DNA of 64,000 bases from Brevibacillus fluminis (GTDB lineage: Bacteria > Bacillota > Bacilli > Brevibacillales > Brevibacillaceae), in contig NZ_RHHQ01000003.1 in assembly GCF_003710825.1 (NCBI RefSeq), positions 267,418 to 331,417 on the forward strand. The letters are read 5' to 3'. The position numbers were made by a program, and so were the translations under genes. The notes under the pieces were generated by a model. It was not told the origin of the DNA. It did not search any database and saw only the letters and a program-made list of their open reading frames with translations. Of this stretch, positions 51,110-59,491 are shown piece after piece (the stretch's first letter is position 1; the number at the start of each line of letters is the position of its first letter).

Positions 51110-53134
51110 TTACTTATTTAATTCCTTTTTCAATTCATTTAATTGAGCATAATAAACATGGGTGTTGTGAAATCCTCTTCTTCGATTTCTATTATTTCCT
51201 CTAAATACGACAACATCGATATCAATACTTCTGCATACTTTACACTCACAGCTCTCCCAAGGACGTTCAGTCAACAGTTCTCGATATAATTCTTCGTGAA
51301 CTTCTCTTTTTTCTCCTAGCATTTCATCGTATTTTAATATAGCCGCAAGAGCAATTTCAAATTCGATATCACCAGAACTAAAAGCTCTTAGTGCATTAAG
51401 GGCCTCTTGTTCTAAATTCTTAAATGCTTGAAATTCCCCTTTTCCCTCTTGAATCATCTTTTTTACTCTTCCAGCTGTCTCTTTTGCTTCAGGAATACGG
51501 ATTGCAGTGTAATGTTTTCCTGATTTAGTATGGTAATTATGACCCGTTCCGAGCCATGCTCTTCGTAGCGGAGAAGATGAGTCGAATGAAGTAACCCCTA
51601 GCTTATGAAACGAACTCATTGTCCGCATATCACGCGCTACACCAAAAAGGTGCATACGGAATTTTTCATGAGGAATATATGGAGAAATTTCTTTTAGGAT
51701 CTCATAAATTTTCTCCGATTGTTCCCTTGCTAGTCCACCGAGTGCTATATAATCGTAGCCGAGACTAATTAAATGCTGGACTGCTTTTCGAAAAGATACA
51801 GGGTCCCATCCTTGAACAATACCAATTGGATGGAACTTATACCTCTCCCTATTCGCTTTATGCTTATTAATAAACTCTTCAGCCATTGATAAGGTTATTT
51901 CATAGCGTTGCTTTTTAATTATTTCATCACTCTTAAAAGGTCCAACGATTAGATGGTCAACAGAAACGCCATAATCAAATCCATAATCATCATAGTACTT
52001 GATAATTTCGTCTGTCGTATATGGTGGAACATCTTTATCAATGTAGCTAAACGCCCCACAATCGCCCATTATAGGATAGTCGGATGGCAATCGTAAAAAT
52101 TGATGCACTCCCATGTCCTCAATAAGTGTCCGCTTTTGACGAGTCGCGTTATCAATATTGACTTTCGACACAAGTACACCATCATATTGAGGGGTCCCAA
52201 ATATTTCGTGAGCATAAACGTCATTTATTAAAGGATTCCGATCTTTCTCAGAATGATCGTTGAAAAAATCATAGTTTGGATCTACACGATCATCATTTTC
52301 TGGGATAAAGAACTTAAATTCAGATTTGAAATTCTTTGCAAATAATGAGTCAGGTACGGGAAATAACTCATTATAAAATTCTAGTAAGTGATCATCTGTT
52401 GATTCTGTCTCAAAAAGATCGAGTTGGCTAAACCTTTCATCTAATGATTGTAGGATACACTCCCTCACTTTTTTGGGTTCTTCCAATATCGATGTCCATA
52501 ATGCTTCTGTTTCGAATGCTGCAACTCGTTTAAGCAAATGGGCAAACAAAAATCCCTTTATACCAATTAAACCGAACTTAAACTTTTTAGCTTCCTTTTC
52601 CCCAATTGCTAGAACGTGAGTCCGATCTCCAAGCAATACTTTTGCCTTACTTGATCCTCCGGCAAAGAAAATTAGCCTTTGATTCATATCGACTTCAAGA
52701 GGCCAATCTACAGATTGAAGATATTTATCGCCCAACAAGAAAAAGACTAAATCGTAACTTTTAATTTTATCTTGAAGTCTTTTGCTAATTCCTTGAGTTT
52801 TCGACCATTTTTTTATGGTTTGTGTATCCATCGAATTAAAAGTAACCTCATATGGAACAACTAAATCTGATTCATCAAGCAGTCCATATCCGGCAGAAAT
52901 AATGCTTACATCAATTTTCCCACCATTTAAACGATATTTCTTAACTCCTTCCATTAAGGAGATATGCTGGCTTCCCGTGTACATCTCACCAGCTGGTAGT
53001 TGGTAATCTATTAACTCTCCTTCTCTTACTACAAGTCTTTCTTTATTTACAAAGTCCTCGAAAACTAGTTGATTTTCTGGATTGAATTTTTTTTCTCCTG
53101 TACAGGACGTTACAACTAATATACGTTTTCCCAT
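51110..53134 (-). CDS. dpdA: DpdA, TGT-like DNA transglycosylase fused to a YaaA/DUF6884-like domain
   Basis: A 674-residue two-part enzyme. Residues 1-150 look like DUF6884/YaaA: ILVVTSCTGEKK, LPAGEMYTGSQH and VSIISAGYGLLDESDLVVPY. From about 300 a TGT domain follows with Asp358 (IMGDCGAFSY), Asp393 (GVSVDHLIVG), VQGWD at 440-444, GGLA at 466-469, nucleophile Asp518 (GVTSFDSSSP) and zinc ligands in CECKVC. It should swap guanine for preQ0 in DNA. If the YaaA-like part acts like DpdC (which turns the nitrile to an amide), one chain could do both steps; this is inference. GGAGG precedes ATG 53134. Confidence 0.9.
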   Translation of the reverse strand: MGKRILVVTSCTGEKKFNPENQLVFEDFVNKERLVVREGELIDYQLPAGEMYTGSQHISLMEGVKKYRLNGGKIDVSIISAGYGLLDESDLVVPYEVTFNSMDTQTIKKWSKTQGISKRLQDKIKSYDLVFFLLGDKYLQSVDWPLEVDMNQRLIFFAGGSSKAKVLLGDRTHVLAIGEKEAKKFKFGLIGIKGFLFAHLLKRVAAFETEALWTSILEEPKKVRECILQSLDERFSQLDLFETESTDDHLLEFYNELFPVPDSLFAKNFKSEFKFFIPENDDRVDPNYDFFNDHSEKDRNPLINDVYAHEIFGTPQYDGVLVSKVNIDNATRQKRTLIEDMGVHQFLRLPSDYPIMGDCGAFSYIDKDVPPYTTDEIIKYYDDYGFDYGVSVDHLIVGPFKSDEIIKKQRYEITLSMAEEFINKHKANRERYKFHPIGIVQGWDPVSFRKAVQHLISLGYDYIALGGLAREQSEKIYEILKEISPYIPHEKFRMHLFGVARDMRTMSSFHKLGVTSFDSSSPLRRAWLGTGHNYHTKSGKHYTAIRIPEAKETAGRVKKMIQEGKGEFQAFKNLEQEALNALRAFSSGDIEFEIALAAILKYDEMLGEKREVHEELYRELLTERPWESCECKVCRSIDIDVVVFRGNNRNRRRGFHNTHVYYAQLNELKKELNK

Positions 53135-53225
53135 ATGTCCTCCATGTTAGAATACGATAATTTGCTTTTAATAGTTTTCACTCTTAATAGTAAAAATTTT
53201 TGAAAGTAATGTACACACGAAACAT

Positions 53226-53250
53226 CATAAAAAGGGCCAATGGCCCTTTT
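53226..53250. terminator. Two-way terminator after the transporter gene
   Basis: AAAAGGGCC-AAT-GGCCCTTTT is a self-complementary stem with A and T tracts on both sides, at the stop of the YhhQ-like gene. Confidence 0.75.
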
Positions 53251-53791
53251 ATTGGATAGTTTTAAATGCCCTATCTGCAAATATCCGGATAATCCCTGTT
53301 GCAAACATTTGAATTAATGTCTTAACAATTATTTGTCCAATAATTGCATATCCAACTGCATCCCATGGTAAGAAGTTTGCCCCAAGTGGCGATAATCCGA
53401 TGATGACAAAAATTACACTATCTAGAAATCCACCAACGATGCCACTATAAAATACTCGCCAAGAAAAAGGTAACTTTAACCGAGAGTAAATTTCAGTATC
53501 AGTTGTTTCTGAAACCAAGAACGTTAATATAGATGCAAGCACAATCCAAAGGGTGTCACCTAAAATATAAGATGTTATAGCAGAAAGCAATGTGGCTAAG
53601 AAAATAGTGTAATAGGTATATTTTCTTCCAATAACATTTTGAACTAAGTCTCTCAAAATAAAAGTTAAACCAATAATGAATGTCCCCGCTGGAATAATGA
53701 ATACTCCAAACTGAAACGGTACTGTGCTAGCAGTAATCACATTTGCCGAAACGATCGCCAAAAGATAACACACTAATATAAAATACTTCAT
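53249..53791 (-). CDS. yhhQ: YhhQ/VUT-family queuosine-precursor transporter
   Basis: A 180-residue membrane protein with about six hydrophobic segments (YFILVCYLLAIVSANVITA, FIIPAGTFIIGLTFILRDLV, TIFLATLLSAITSYILG, LWIVLASILTFLVSE and two more). The family is the VUT_1/YhhQ group, which imports preQ0 or preQ1. Beside queC and dpdA it gives a second route to the base used for DNA modification. RBS GAGGTGGAG precedes ATG 53791. A -10-like TATAAT (minus strand, 53820-53825) lies upstream. Confidence 0.88.
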   Translation of the reverse strand: MKYFILVCYLLAIVSANVITASTVPFQFGVFIIPAGTFIIGLTFILRDLVQNVIGRKYTYYTIFLATLLSAITSYILGDTLWIVLASILTFLVSETTDTEIYSRLKLPFSWRVFYSGIVGGFLDSVIFVIIGLSPLGANFLPWDAVGYAIIGQIIVKTLIQMFATGIIRIFADRAFKTIQ

Positions 53792-54242
53792 TGCTCCACC
53801 TCTTTTTTATATTGCTCTCATTATACAATAGTCCTTTTAAATCAGCTACCCCCAAATGGGCCCAGTTAAGGATCCACACAAACGTTTGATTCTTCTTTTT
53901 ATAAAGTGTACGTGATAAGAGACGTTACCTATATTCTAATAATTTTTATAGATATCCGAAGAGGATCTATCAACTTCTTCTTTTATTTCGTGTGCCGATA
54001 CAATTTCTCGACATTTTATGTCCTCGGTTTTGAACCTTACTCTTCTGTTGTTCTAGCATGGACTCCATCTGCTTCTTCTATATACAGCGCAACGTGATCT
54101 TATGATTGTGCTTTTCAGAAAAAAACAGTATTGAATGAGGATAATTTGGGTAAATCAAATTAATTGTAACAGTATCCTCCCATATGTTAATGGCCATAAT
54201 TAGAATATACTTTTTCTTTCTGCCTTTAGTGGAGGTGTTAGA
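53792..54242. other. Gap of about 450 bp before the integrase
   Basis: It holds the promoter area of the transporter (TATAAT on the minus strand at 53820-53825) and of the integrase. A plus-strand open frame (53906-54097) has no ribosome site or recognisable content. I looked for a preQ1 riboswitch before the transporter and saw none. Confidence 0.4.
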
Positions 54243-55421
54243 TTGGCAAGTATAGAAAAGCGTGGGGCAAATTCATGGAGGCTTACTGTAAGCGCAGGAA
54301 AAGATGCCTCAGGCAAGTATATTCGTTACAATAAGACTGTCCGCTGTCGAACAAAAAAGGAAGCGGAAATAGAACTTGCTAAATTCCAAATTGAGGTTGA
54401 AGCTGGCGCATACATTGCTCCAGAGAAATTAACTCTTCGATCATTTATCAATGACTGGCGTGATAAGTATGCAATTAATGAACTTGAAACCAAAACATTA
54501 TCTATATACCTCAAAGTCTTGGAAAAGCGCATTCTCCCTGTAATCGGGCATTTTCGGTTAGATCAACTCAAACCAATGCATATCGTCTCCTTACTCAGTG
54601 AACTAAGCAAGGAAGGGAGTCGACAGGATGGGAAAGAAGGGGCACTCTCTTCCGGATCTATTCAATACGTTTATAGAGTGTTGAAAAACGTCTTTACAAG
54701 AGCAGTTGAGTGGAGAATCATTAAATCCAATCCTGTTGCAGATGTTAAATCACCTAAAGTTGTTCATAAAGAAAGTCAAGTTTACGATGAGTATGAAATT
54801 CACTTGCTGTTTCGAGCATTGGAAGTTGAACCATACCATTGGCGAATGATGATCACACTTGCATTAACCACTGGTCTTCGGCGCGGCGAACTTGTTGGCC
54901 TTGAATGGAAACATATTGATTTCGAAAAAGGTACTTTATATGTCAAACAAAGCATTTCCAACTTTATTAACGGAAAGCCTATCATTAAGGAACCCAAAAC
55001 GAGTAAATCCGTCCGTAAGATTAGTTTGTCCGATGGTGTCTGTTCAGAGTTGAATGAATACTACAATTTCTGTAAACAAGATTGGGATAAATTAGAGGAG
55101 ACTCGAGACAAAGATCATTTCTTTGTTTTCTTTAACCAGTATGGAAGAGCATTTTACCCAGAAAGTCCATATCTATGGTTCCGCGGCTTCTTAAAGAAGC
55201 ACAATTTAAAATACATTAGGTTCCATGATTTACGCCATACCTCAGCTACCTTGTTAATTAACAAAGGAGTTCATGCCAAAATAATTTCTGAACGCCTAGG
55301 TCATGCCGACATAACTACAACCATGAACATATATGGTCATGTCTTAGCAAAAGCTGACAAAGAGGCAGCTAATAAGTTTGATCAAATTATTCCCCTTAAG
55401 CTTAAGAACCCGAACGGTTGA
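54243..55421 (+). CDS. Phage/ICE-type tyrosine integrase
   Basis: A 392-residue integrase with three parts: an AP2-like arm-binding domain (SWRLTVSAGKDASGKYIRYN), a SAM-like core-binding domain (about 65-170) and a catalytic domain with Arg213 (TTGLRRGEL), His328 and Arg331 (FHDLRHTSA), His354 (RLGHADITT) and Tyr364 (NIYGH). TTG 54243 follows GGAGGTG. This is the Tn916/phage-type architecture, unlike the trio at 3826-7419. It stands at the border between AT-rich island and GC-rich backbone, beside the 3' end of rlmD, and probably inserted this island. Confidence 0.93.
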   Translation: MASIEKRGANSWRLTVSAGKDASGKYIRYNKTVRCRTKKEAEIELAKFQIEVEAGAYIAPEKLTLRSFINDWRDKYAINELETKTLSIYLKVLEKRILPVIGHFRLDQLKPMHIVSLLSELSKEGSRQDGKEGALSSGSIQYVYRVLKNVFTRAVEWRIIKSNPVADVKSPKVVHKESQVYDEYEIHLLFRALEVEPYHWRMMITLALTTGLRRGELVGLEWKHIDFEKGTLYVKQSISNFINGKPIIKEPKTSKSVRKISLSDGVCSELNEYYNFCKQDWDKLEETRDKDHFFVFFNQYGRAFYPESPYLWFRGFLKKHNLKYIRFHDLRHTSATLLINKGVHAKIISERLGHADITTTMNIYGHVLAKADKEAANKFDQIIPLKLKNPNG

Positions 55422-55450
55422 AAAATCAACTGAACGGGTTCTTTGTTTAT
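55404..55450 (+). terminator. Terminator after the integrase gene
   Basis: AAGAACCCG (55404-55412) pairs with CGGGTTCTT (55435-55443), with GGTTGA/TCAAC inside, followed by TGTTTATTG. Confidence 0.85.
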
Positions 55451-55607
55451 TGTTGACAAAATAGTTGTATTGACTAAACTGCACTTTTCCGAGGAAATGC
55501 GTTTATTTAGGCTAATTATTGCTGATGTTTAACACCAATTTATCACCAATGCCCCTAAACAACCTCTGTATCACATTACAAAACCAACTGTAATAATCAA
55601 TTGCCTT

Positions 55608-57083
55608 TTATTTATAAAGACTTCCGCCAACTGTACCACCCTTTTCCAGTAACGCTACACTCTCCACATGCCCCGTCCACGGAAACATATCCACCGGCTG
55701 CACTTCAACCACCCGATACTTCCCACTCAACACCTTCAAATCCCTCGCCAACGTAGACGGATTACACGACACATAAACAACCCGCTCCGGCTCCATCGCC
55801 AAAATCGTCTCCAACAGCACCTCATCGCACCCTTTGCGTGGCGGATCAACCACAATCACATCAGCCGTAATCCCGTCTTTCCTCCATGCAGGAATCACGA
55901 CCTCCGCTGCTCCAACCGCAAACGTCACGTTCTCCATCCCGTTCAACTCCGCATTACGGTTCGCATCCGCAATCGCTTCCGGCACGATTTCCACACCATA
56001 TACATGCTTAGCTTTTTGCGCCAGGAACAACGAGATCGTCCCAATTCCACAATACGCGTCAATCACGGTCTCCCCGCCGGACAGCCCCGCATACTCAAGC
56101 GTCTTGTTGTACAGCACCTCGGTCTGCGCCGGATTCACCTGATAGAACGAGCGCGCGGAAATAGCGAACTTGACCGATCCGATGTAATCATAAATCACTT
56201 CGTTGCCCCACAGAGTGAACGTCTTGTCGCCGAAAATGACATTGGTTTGCCGTTCATTCACATTTTGCACGATGCTGGTAACCGCCGGTAGCTCCTGGCG
56301 AATCGATTCGACCAACCGCTCCTTCTGTGGAATCGTCTCTTCCGTAGTGATCAGCACAACCATGACCTCGCCTGTCTTAACGCCGACTTTGGCGACGACG
56401 TGGCGCAAGAGGCCGGTGTGCGTCCCTTCATTGTAGGCGGTGATGCCTAACTCGCCCGCCAACCGCTTGACGACGCGCACGACACTGTCGTTTACATCCT
56501 GCTGAATCAAGCAGGAGTCAATATCGATGATGTCATGGGATTTCTCAGCATAAAAGCCGCTGACAATCTTACCGCCCTGCATCCCAATCGGCACCTGTGC
56601 TTTGTTCCGATACCGCCATGGCTCATCCATGCCGAGTGTCGGGTGCACGATGACGGCATCCTCGCCTTCTACGGTGAAGCCGCCGATTCGCGCCAGGTTG
56701 TCCCTTACGATCTGCTGTTTGTGCGCAAGCTGTGCCACATAATCCATATGCTGCAGCGAACAGCCGCCACATTGGTCGAACACGGGACAGGGTGGGGTGA
56801 GCCGCACGGGGCTTGGCTCCGTTACAGAAAGCAGCCGGGCGAAGCCGAAGCTTTTTTTGGCATGCTCCACTTCCGCCAGCACTTTTTCCTTCGGCAACGC
56901 CTTTGGAACGAATAGCGTATAGCCGTTATATCTTCCGACCCCTTGCCCTTCGTGGTTGAGTCCGGTGATCTCCAGCTCGACGATTTGGCCGAGCTGCACG
57001 GGATAGTTGCGCTCCACGGCTGCCTGCTGGCTACCTCGCTGCTTGTTTGATTGATGTCGCTTCATTTTCGTTGGTTTTGCCAC
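55608..57083 (-). CDS. rlmD: RlmD/RumA-type 23S rRNA (uracil-5-)-methyltransferase
   Basis: A 491-residue SAM-dependent enzyme methylating C5 of a uridine in 23S rRNA. The order is a TRAM domain (QIVELEITGLNHEGQGVGRY), a 4Fe-4S site (CPVFDQCGGC), a Rossmann part with VIDAYCGIGTISLFLAQKA, VVDPPRKGCDE and the nucleophile Cys in VVYVSCNPSTLARDL. Length is normal. GTG 57083 has AAGGAG about 12 bases upstream. GC-rich codon use marks it as backbone. The island ends next to its 3' end. Confidence 0.92.
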   Translation of the reverse strand: MAKPTKMKRHQSNKQRGSQQAAVERNYPVQLGQIVELEITGLNHEGQGVGRYNGYTLFVPKALPKEKVLAEVEHAKKSFGFARLLSVTEPSPVRLTPPCPVFDQCGGCSLQHMDYVAQLAHKQQIVRDNLARIGGFTVEGEDAVIVHPTLGMDEPWRYRNKAQVPIGMQGGKIVSGFYAEKSHDIIDIDSCLIQQDVNDSVVRVVKRLAGELGITAYNEGTHTGLLRHVVAKVGVKTGEVMVVLITTEETIPQKERLVESIRQELPAVTSIVQNVNERQTNVIFGDKTFTLWGNEVIYDYIGSVKFAISARSFYQVNPAQTEVLYNKTLEYAGLSGGETVIDAYCGIGTISLFLAQKAKHVYGVEIVPEAIADANRNAELNGMENVTFAVGAAEVVIPAWRKDGITADVIVVDPPRKGCDEVLLETILAMEPERVVYVSCNPSTLARDLKVLSGKYRVVEVQPVDMFPWTGHVESVALLEKGGTVGGSLYK

Positions 57084-57106
57084 GACGCACGTTTCTCCTT
57101 TTTATG

Positions 57107-57133
57107 AAAATGCCCCCTTTTTCAAGGGGTGCA
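57107..57133 (-). terminator. Terminator between dagK and rlmD
   Basis: GCCCC (57112-57116) pairs with GGGGTGC (57127-57133) and is followed in the minus direction by ATTTTCAT. Confidence 0.6.
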
Positions 57134-57201
57134 CACATTTCTCCATGTTATGAAACTAACTATATCACAGAACGTCCCGTCCGGTCCCGCCCAGTGCTTC
57201 C

Positions 57202-58092
57202 CTATGGGACAAAAATCTCAATATGCCCTGGCAGCGCCTGGCATTCGCATGGCAGCTCACCGCCGAGTTCACCGTCCAGGTTGAGCAGTACGTTCCGCTC
57301 ATCCTGCGATGTGATGCGCAAATAGTCCGTCTGGAAATACAGCAGATGCGAATCTTTGACATGATCCCCGCGGATCGCCAATGTGGCGAGGCGGATCAGG
57401 TCGGCGAGGTTGGTTTTTTTGAGCACGAGGCAATCCAGTTTACCGTCGGACAGATCTGCCTTTGGTGCCAGGCGGTCGAAACCGCCGACCGCGCGGCTGT
57501 TCGCAATGAGAAACAGGGTGATTTCCTCATCGACCTTCACACCTTCGCGCGTCTCGATGCGCATGTGTGTCGGATGCAGGAATGCCAGCTTTTCAATGCC
57601 TTTTAAATAATAAGCGAGCTGGCCCAGCATGGTTTTCAGCTTGCTTGGCACTTCATAGGTCAAATCGGTCAGGGCGCCGCCGCCGGCGATGTTGATGAAA
57701 TAGCGGCCGTTGATGCGACCGAGGTCGATCTTTTTCGTTTTGCCCTTGGCGATGATTTGGCAGCAGCGATCCAGCGATTTGTTCAGCCCGATGGCACGGG
57801 CGAAATCGTTGCTGGTGCCGCTTGGGATGATGCCGAGCTTTGGCCGGGACTTTTTGCCCGCGAGGCCGTTGACGACCTCATACAGGGTGCCGTCTCCGCC
57901 CGCTGCAACGATGCAATCGAAGCCGCGCGCTGCCGCTCGCTCCGCTTCACGCGTGGCGTCTCCTTCGCCTTTGGTCGCAAAGCACGACGTTTCGTACCCT
58001 GCCTGCTCCATAATATCGAGGATATCGGGCAGTCGTTTGCGAATAAGCTCGCGCCCCGATGTCGGATTGTAAATTAAACGTGCTCTTTTCAC
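57202..58092 (-). CDS. dagK: Diacylglycerol/lipid kinase (DagK/DgkB family)
   Basis: About 296 residues, phosphorylating diacylglycerol at the membrane for lipid recycling. Marks are RARLIYNPTSGRELIRKRLP at the N-terminus, the ATP loop AAGGDGTLYEVVNGL, GIIPSGTSNDFARAI, and later NIAGGGALTDLTYEV; the C-terminal sheet ends with NLDGELGGELPCECQAL. GTG 58092 (VKRARL) is chosen because AAGGGA lies six bases before it; the longer frame from 58167 has no site. A neighbour of rlmD, as in other Bacillales. Confidence 0.9.
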   Translation of the reverse strand: MKRARLIYNPTSGRELIRKRLPDILDIMEQAGYETSCFATKGEGDATREAERAAARGFDCIVAAGGDGTLYEVVNGLAGKKSRPKLGIIPSGTSNDFARAIGLNKSLDRCCQIIAKGKTKKIDLGRINGRYFINIAGGGALTDLTYEVPSKLKTMLGQLAYYLKGIEKLAFLHPTHMRIETREGVKVDEEITLFLIANSRAVGGFDRLAPKADLSDGKLDCLVLKKTNLADLIRLATLAIRGDHVKDSHLLYFQTDYLRITSQDERNVLLNLDGELGGELPCECQALPGHIEIFVP

Positions 58093-58416
58093 ACTTTGTC
58101 CCTTCTTCCATGGTTCCACAGTTAGAAAACGTGGCTCCCCCGCTCTTTTGGCGGAGCCGTAGCGCACTTTTGCCTAGCCGCGTTGTTCCTGCGTGATTTC
58201 CAAGGCGTGGCTTTGGGCGAGGATGTTTGTCTTTGCCCTGTGACAAATGCAGCCATTGCAAGCATCTGTGCTTTTTCATTCGGAAGTCGTCAAAAACCGT
58301 TCTTCTCCATCATATCCTGTATAACCAAATTTGGGAATCGCTATGCCTCCCGAGTCATGATAAGATAGGCACATACAAATTTTTCCGAAAAATGAATAAA
58401 TGGGGTGAGACCGTTC
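58093..58416. other. Divergent intergenic region dagK/glucokinase
   Basis: It must hold both promoters. A hairpin GGCTCC...GGAGCC (58131-58156) around CCCGCTCTTTTGGC is visible. No gene is supported. Confidence 0.4.
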
Positions 58417-59397
58417 ATGGGCAACCGATTCATGGTAGGAATCGATATTGGCGGAACAAGCATCAAAATGGGGCTGCTGACGCCGTCCGGCAGCATGGTG
58501 GGCAAGCTGGAGCAGCCGACTTTGGTCGAGCTAGGCGCAGACAGCGTCATCCAGCGGACAGCCGAAATGGTTGAACTCCTCCTGCAGCGTTCCGACGTTG
58601 CCAAGCATCAGCTGGCAGGCATCGGTATCGGGGTGCCCGGCCCCATCGACGCGGACAGCGGCGTCGTTCATCAGGCGGTCAATCTCCATTGGCAGCGGAC
58701 CGAGCTGCGAGCCAAAATGGAGGCGCTCACCGGTGTCCGCGTCTTCGTGGAAAACGACGCGAATGCGGCCGCTCTCGGGGAAATGTGGCAGGGTGCCGGA
58801 ACTGGCGCGACGAATCTGGTCATGATTACGCTCGGCACCGGCGTCGGCGGTGGCATTATAGTAAACGGTGCCATCACGCATGGCATTAACGGCGTGGCAG
58901 GCGAAATCGGCCACATCACTGTAGATCCGACACACGGTCCTCTGTGCAACTGCGGCAAACGCGGCTGCCTGGAAAACTACGCCTCCGCCACCGGTATCAT
59001 CCGGGCTGGTCGTGAAGCCGCTGAAAACGGGCAAAGCTACGTGCTTGCCGATATCCTCAGCGAACACAACAAGCTGACCGCCAAAGATGTCATCGATGCA
59101 GCCAAGGCCGGAGACCCCGGAGCCACCAGCGTCATCGACCAAGCTACCTATTACCTCGGTCTTGCCTTCTCTCATCTCATCGTCCTGCTGAACCCCGCCA
59201 AGATCGTTGTCGGCGGCGGCGTATCTGCATCCGGCCCATTTTTGTTTGATAAAATTCGTGAAGTTTGCCAACGGTTCGTCCCCTTTCCCCAAGCGTTTGC
59301 TTCCTGCGACATTCTCCCTGCTACCCTCGGCAATGACGCTGGCATCATCGGCGCCGCCTGGCTTGTCCGTGCGCATGCCTGGCAATCCGTCACCTAA
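58417..59397 (+). CDS. glcK: ROK-family glucokinase
   Basis: About 326 residues, phosphorylating glucose with ATP. FMVGIDIGGTSIKMGLL is the phosphate-binding loop, GVPGPIDADSG follows, VFVENDANAAALGE holds the catalytic Asp, and the ROK zinc motif is CNCGKRGCLE. ATG 58417 is taken because GGGGTGA lies eight bases upstream; GTG 58405 falls within that site. Plain length for the family. Confidence 0.93.
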   Translation: MGNRFMVGIDIGGTSIKMGLLTPSGSMVGKLEQPTLVELGADSVIQRTAEMVELLLQRSDVAKHQLAGIGIGVPGPIDADSGVVHQAVNLHWQRTELRAKMEALTGVRVFVENDANAAALGEMWQGAGTGATNLVMITLGTGVGGGIIVNGAITHGINGVAGEIGHITVDPTHGPLCNCGKRGCLENYASATGIIRAGREAAENGQSYVLADILSEHNKLTAKDVIDAAKAGDPGATSVIDQATYYLGLAFSHLIVLLNPAKIVVGGGVSASGPFLFDKIREVCQRFVPFPQAFASCDILPATLGNDAGIIGAAWLVRAHAWQSVT

Positions 59398-59452
59398 TGC
59401 TACAACCTTCCATCTTTGCATCTTTGTGATCACGCCTGCGCCTTCCATACAG

Positions 59453-59490
59453 AAAGCCCGCCTGCTTTTCGTACAGGCGGACTTTTTGCG
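59453..59490. terminator. Two-way terminator between glcK and the ABC permease gene
   Basis: GCCCGCCTG (59456-59464) pairs with CAGGCGGAC (59474-59482), followed by TTTTTG on the plus strand. The genes converge here. Confidence 0.8.
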
Positions 59491-59491
59491 T

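Noticed and set aside
53792..53900. preQ1 riboswitch upstream of the YhhQ-like gene
   Set aside because: No stem-loop with the A-rich tail and CUA/ACUA-type pairing of a preQ1 riboswitch could be found before the ribosome site.
55668..56291. Plus-strand open frame of 207 codons
   Set aside because: Shadow of rlmD; His/Arg-rich composition typical of antisense GC-rich coding sequence.
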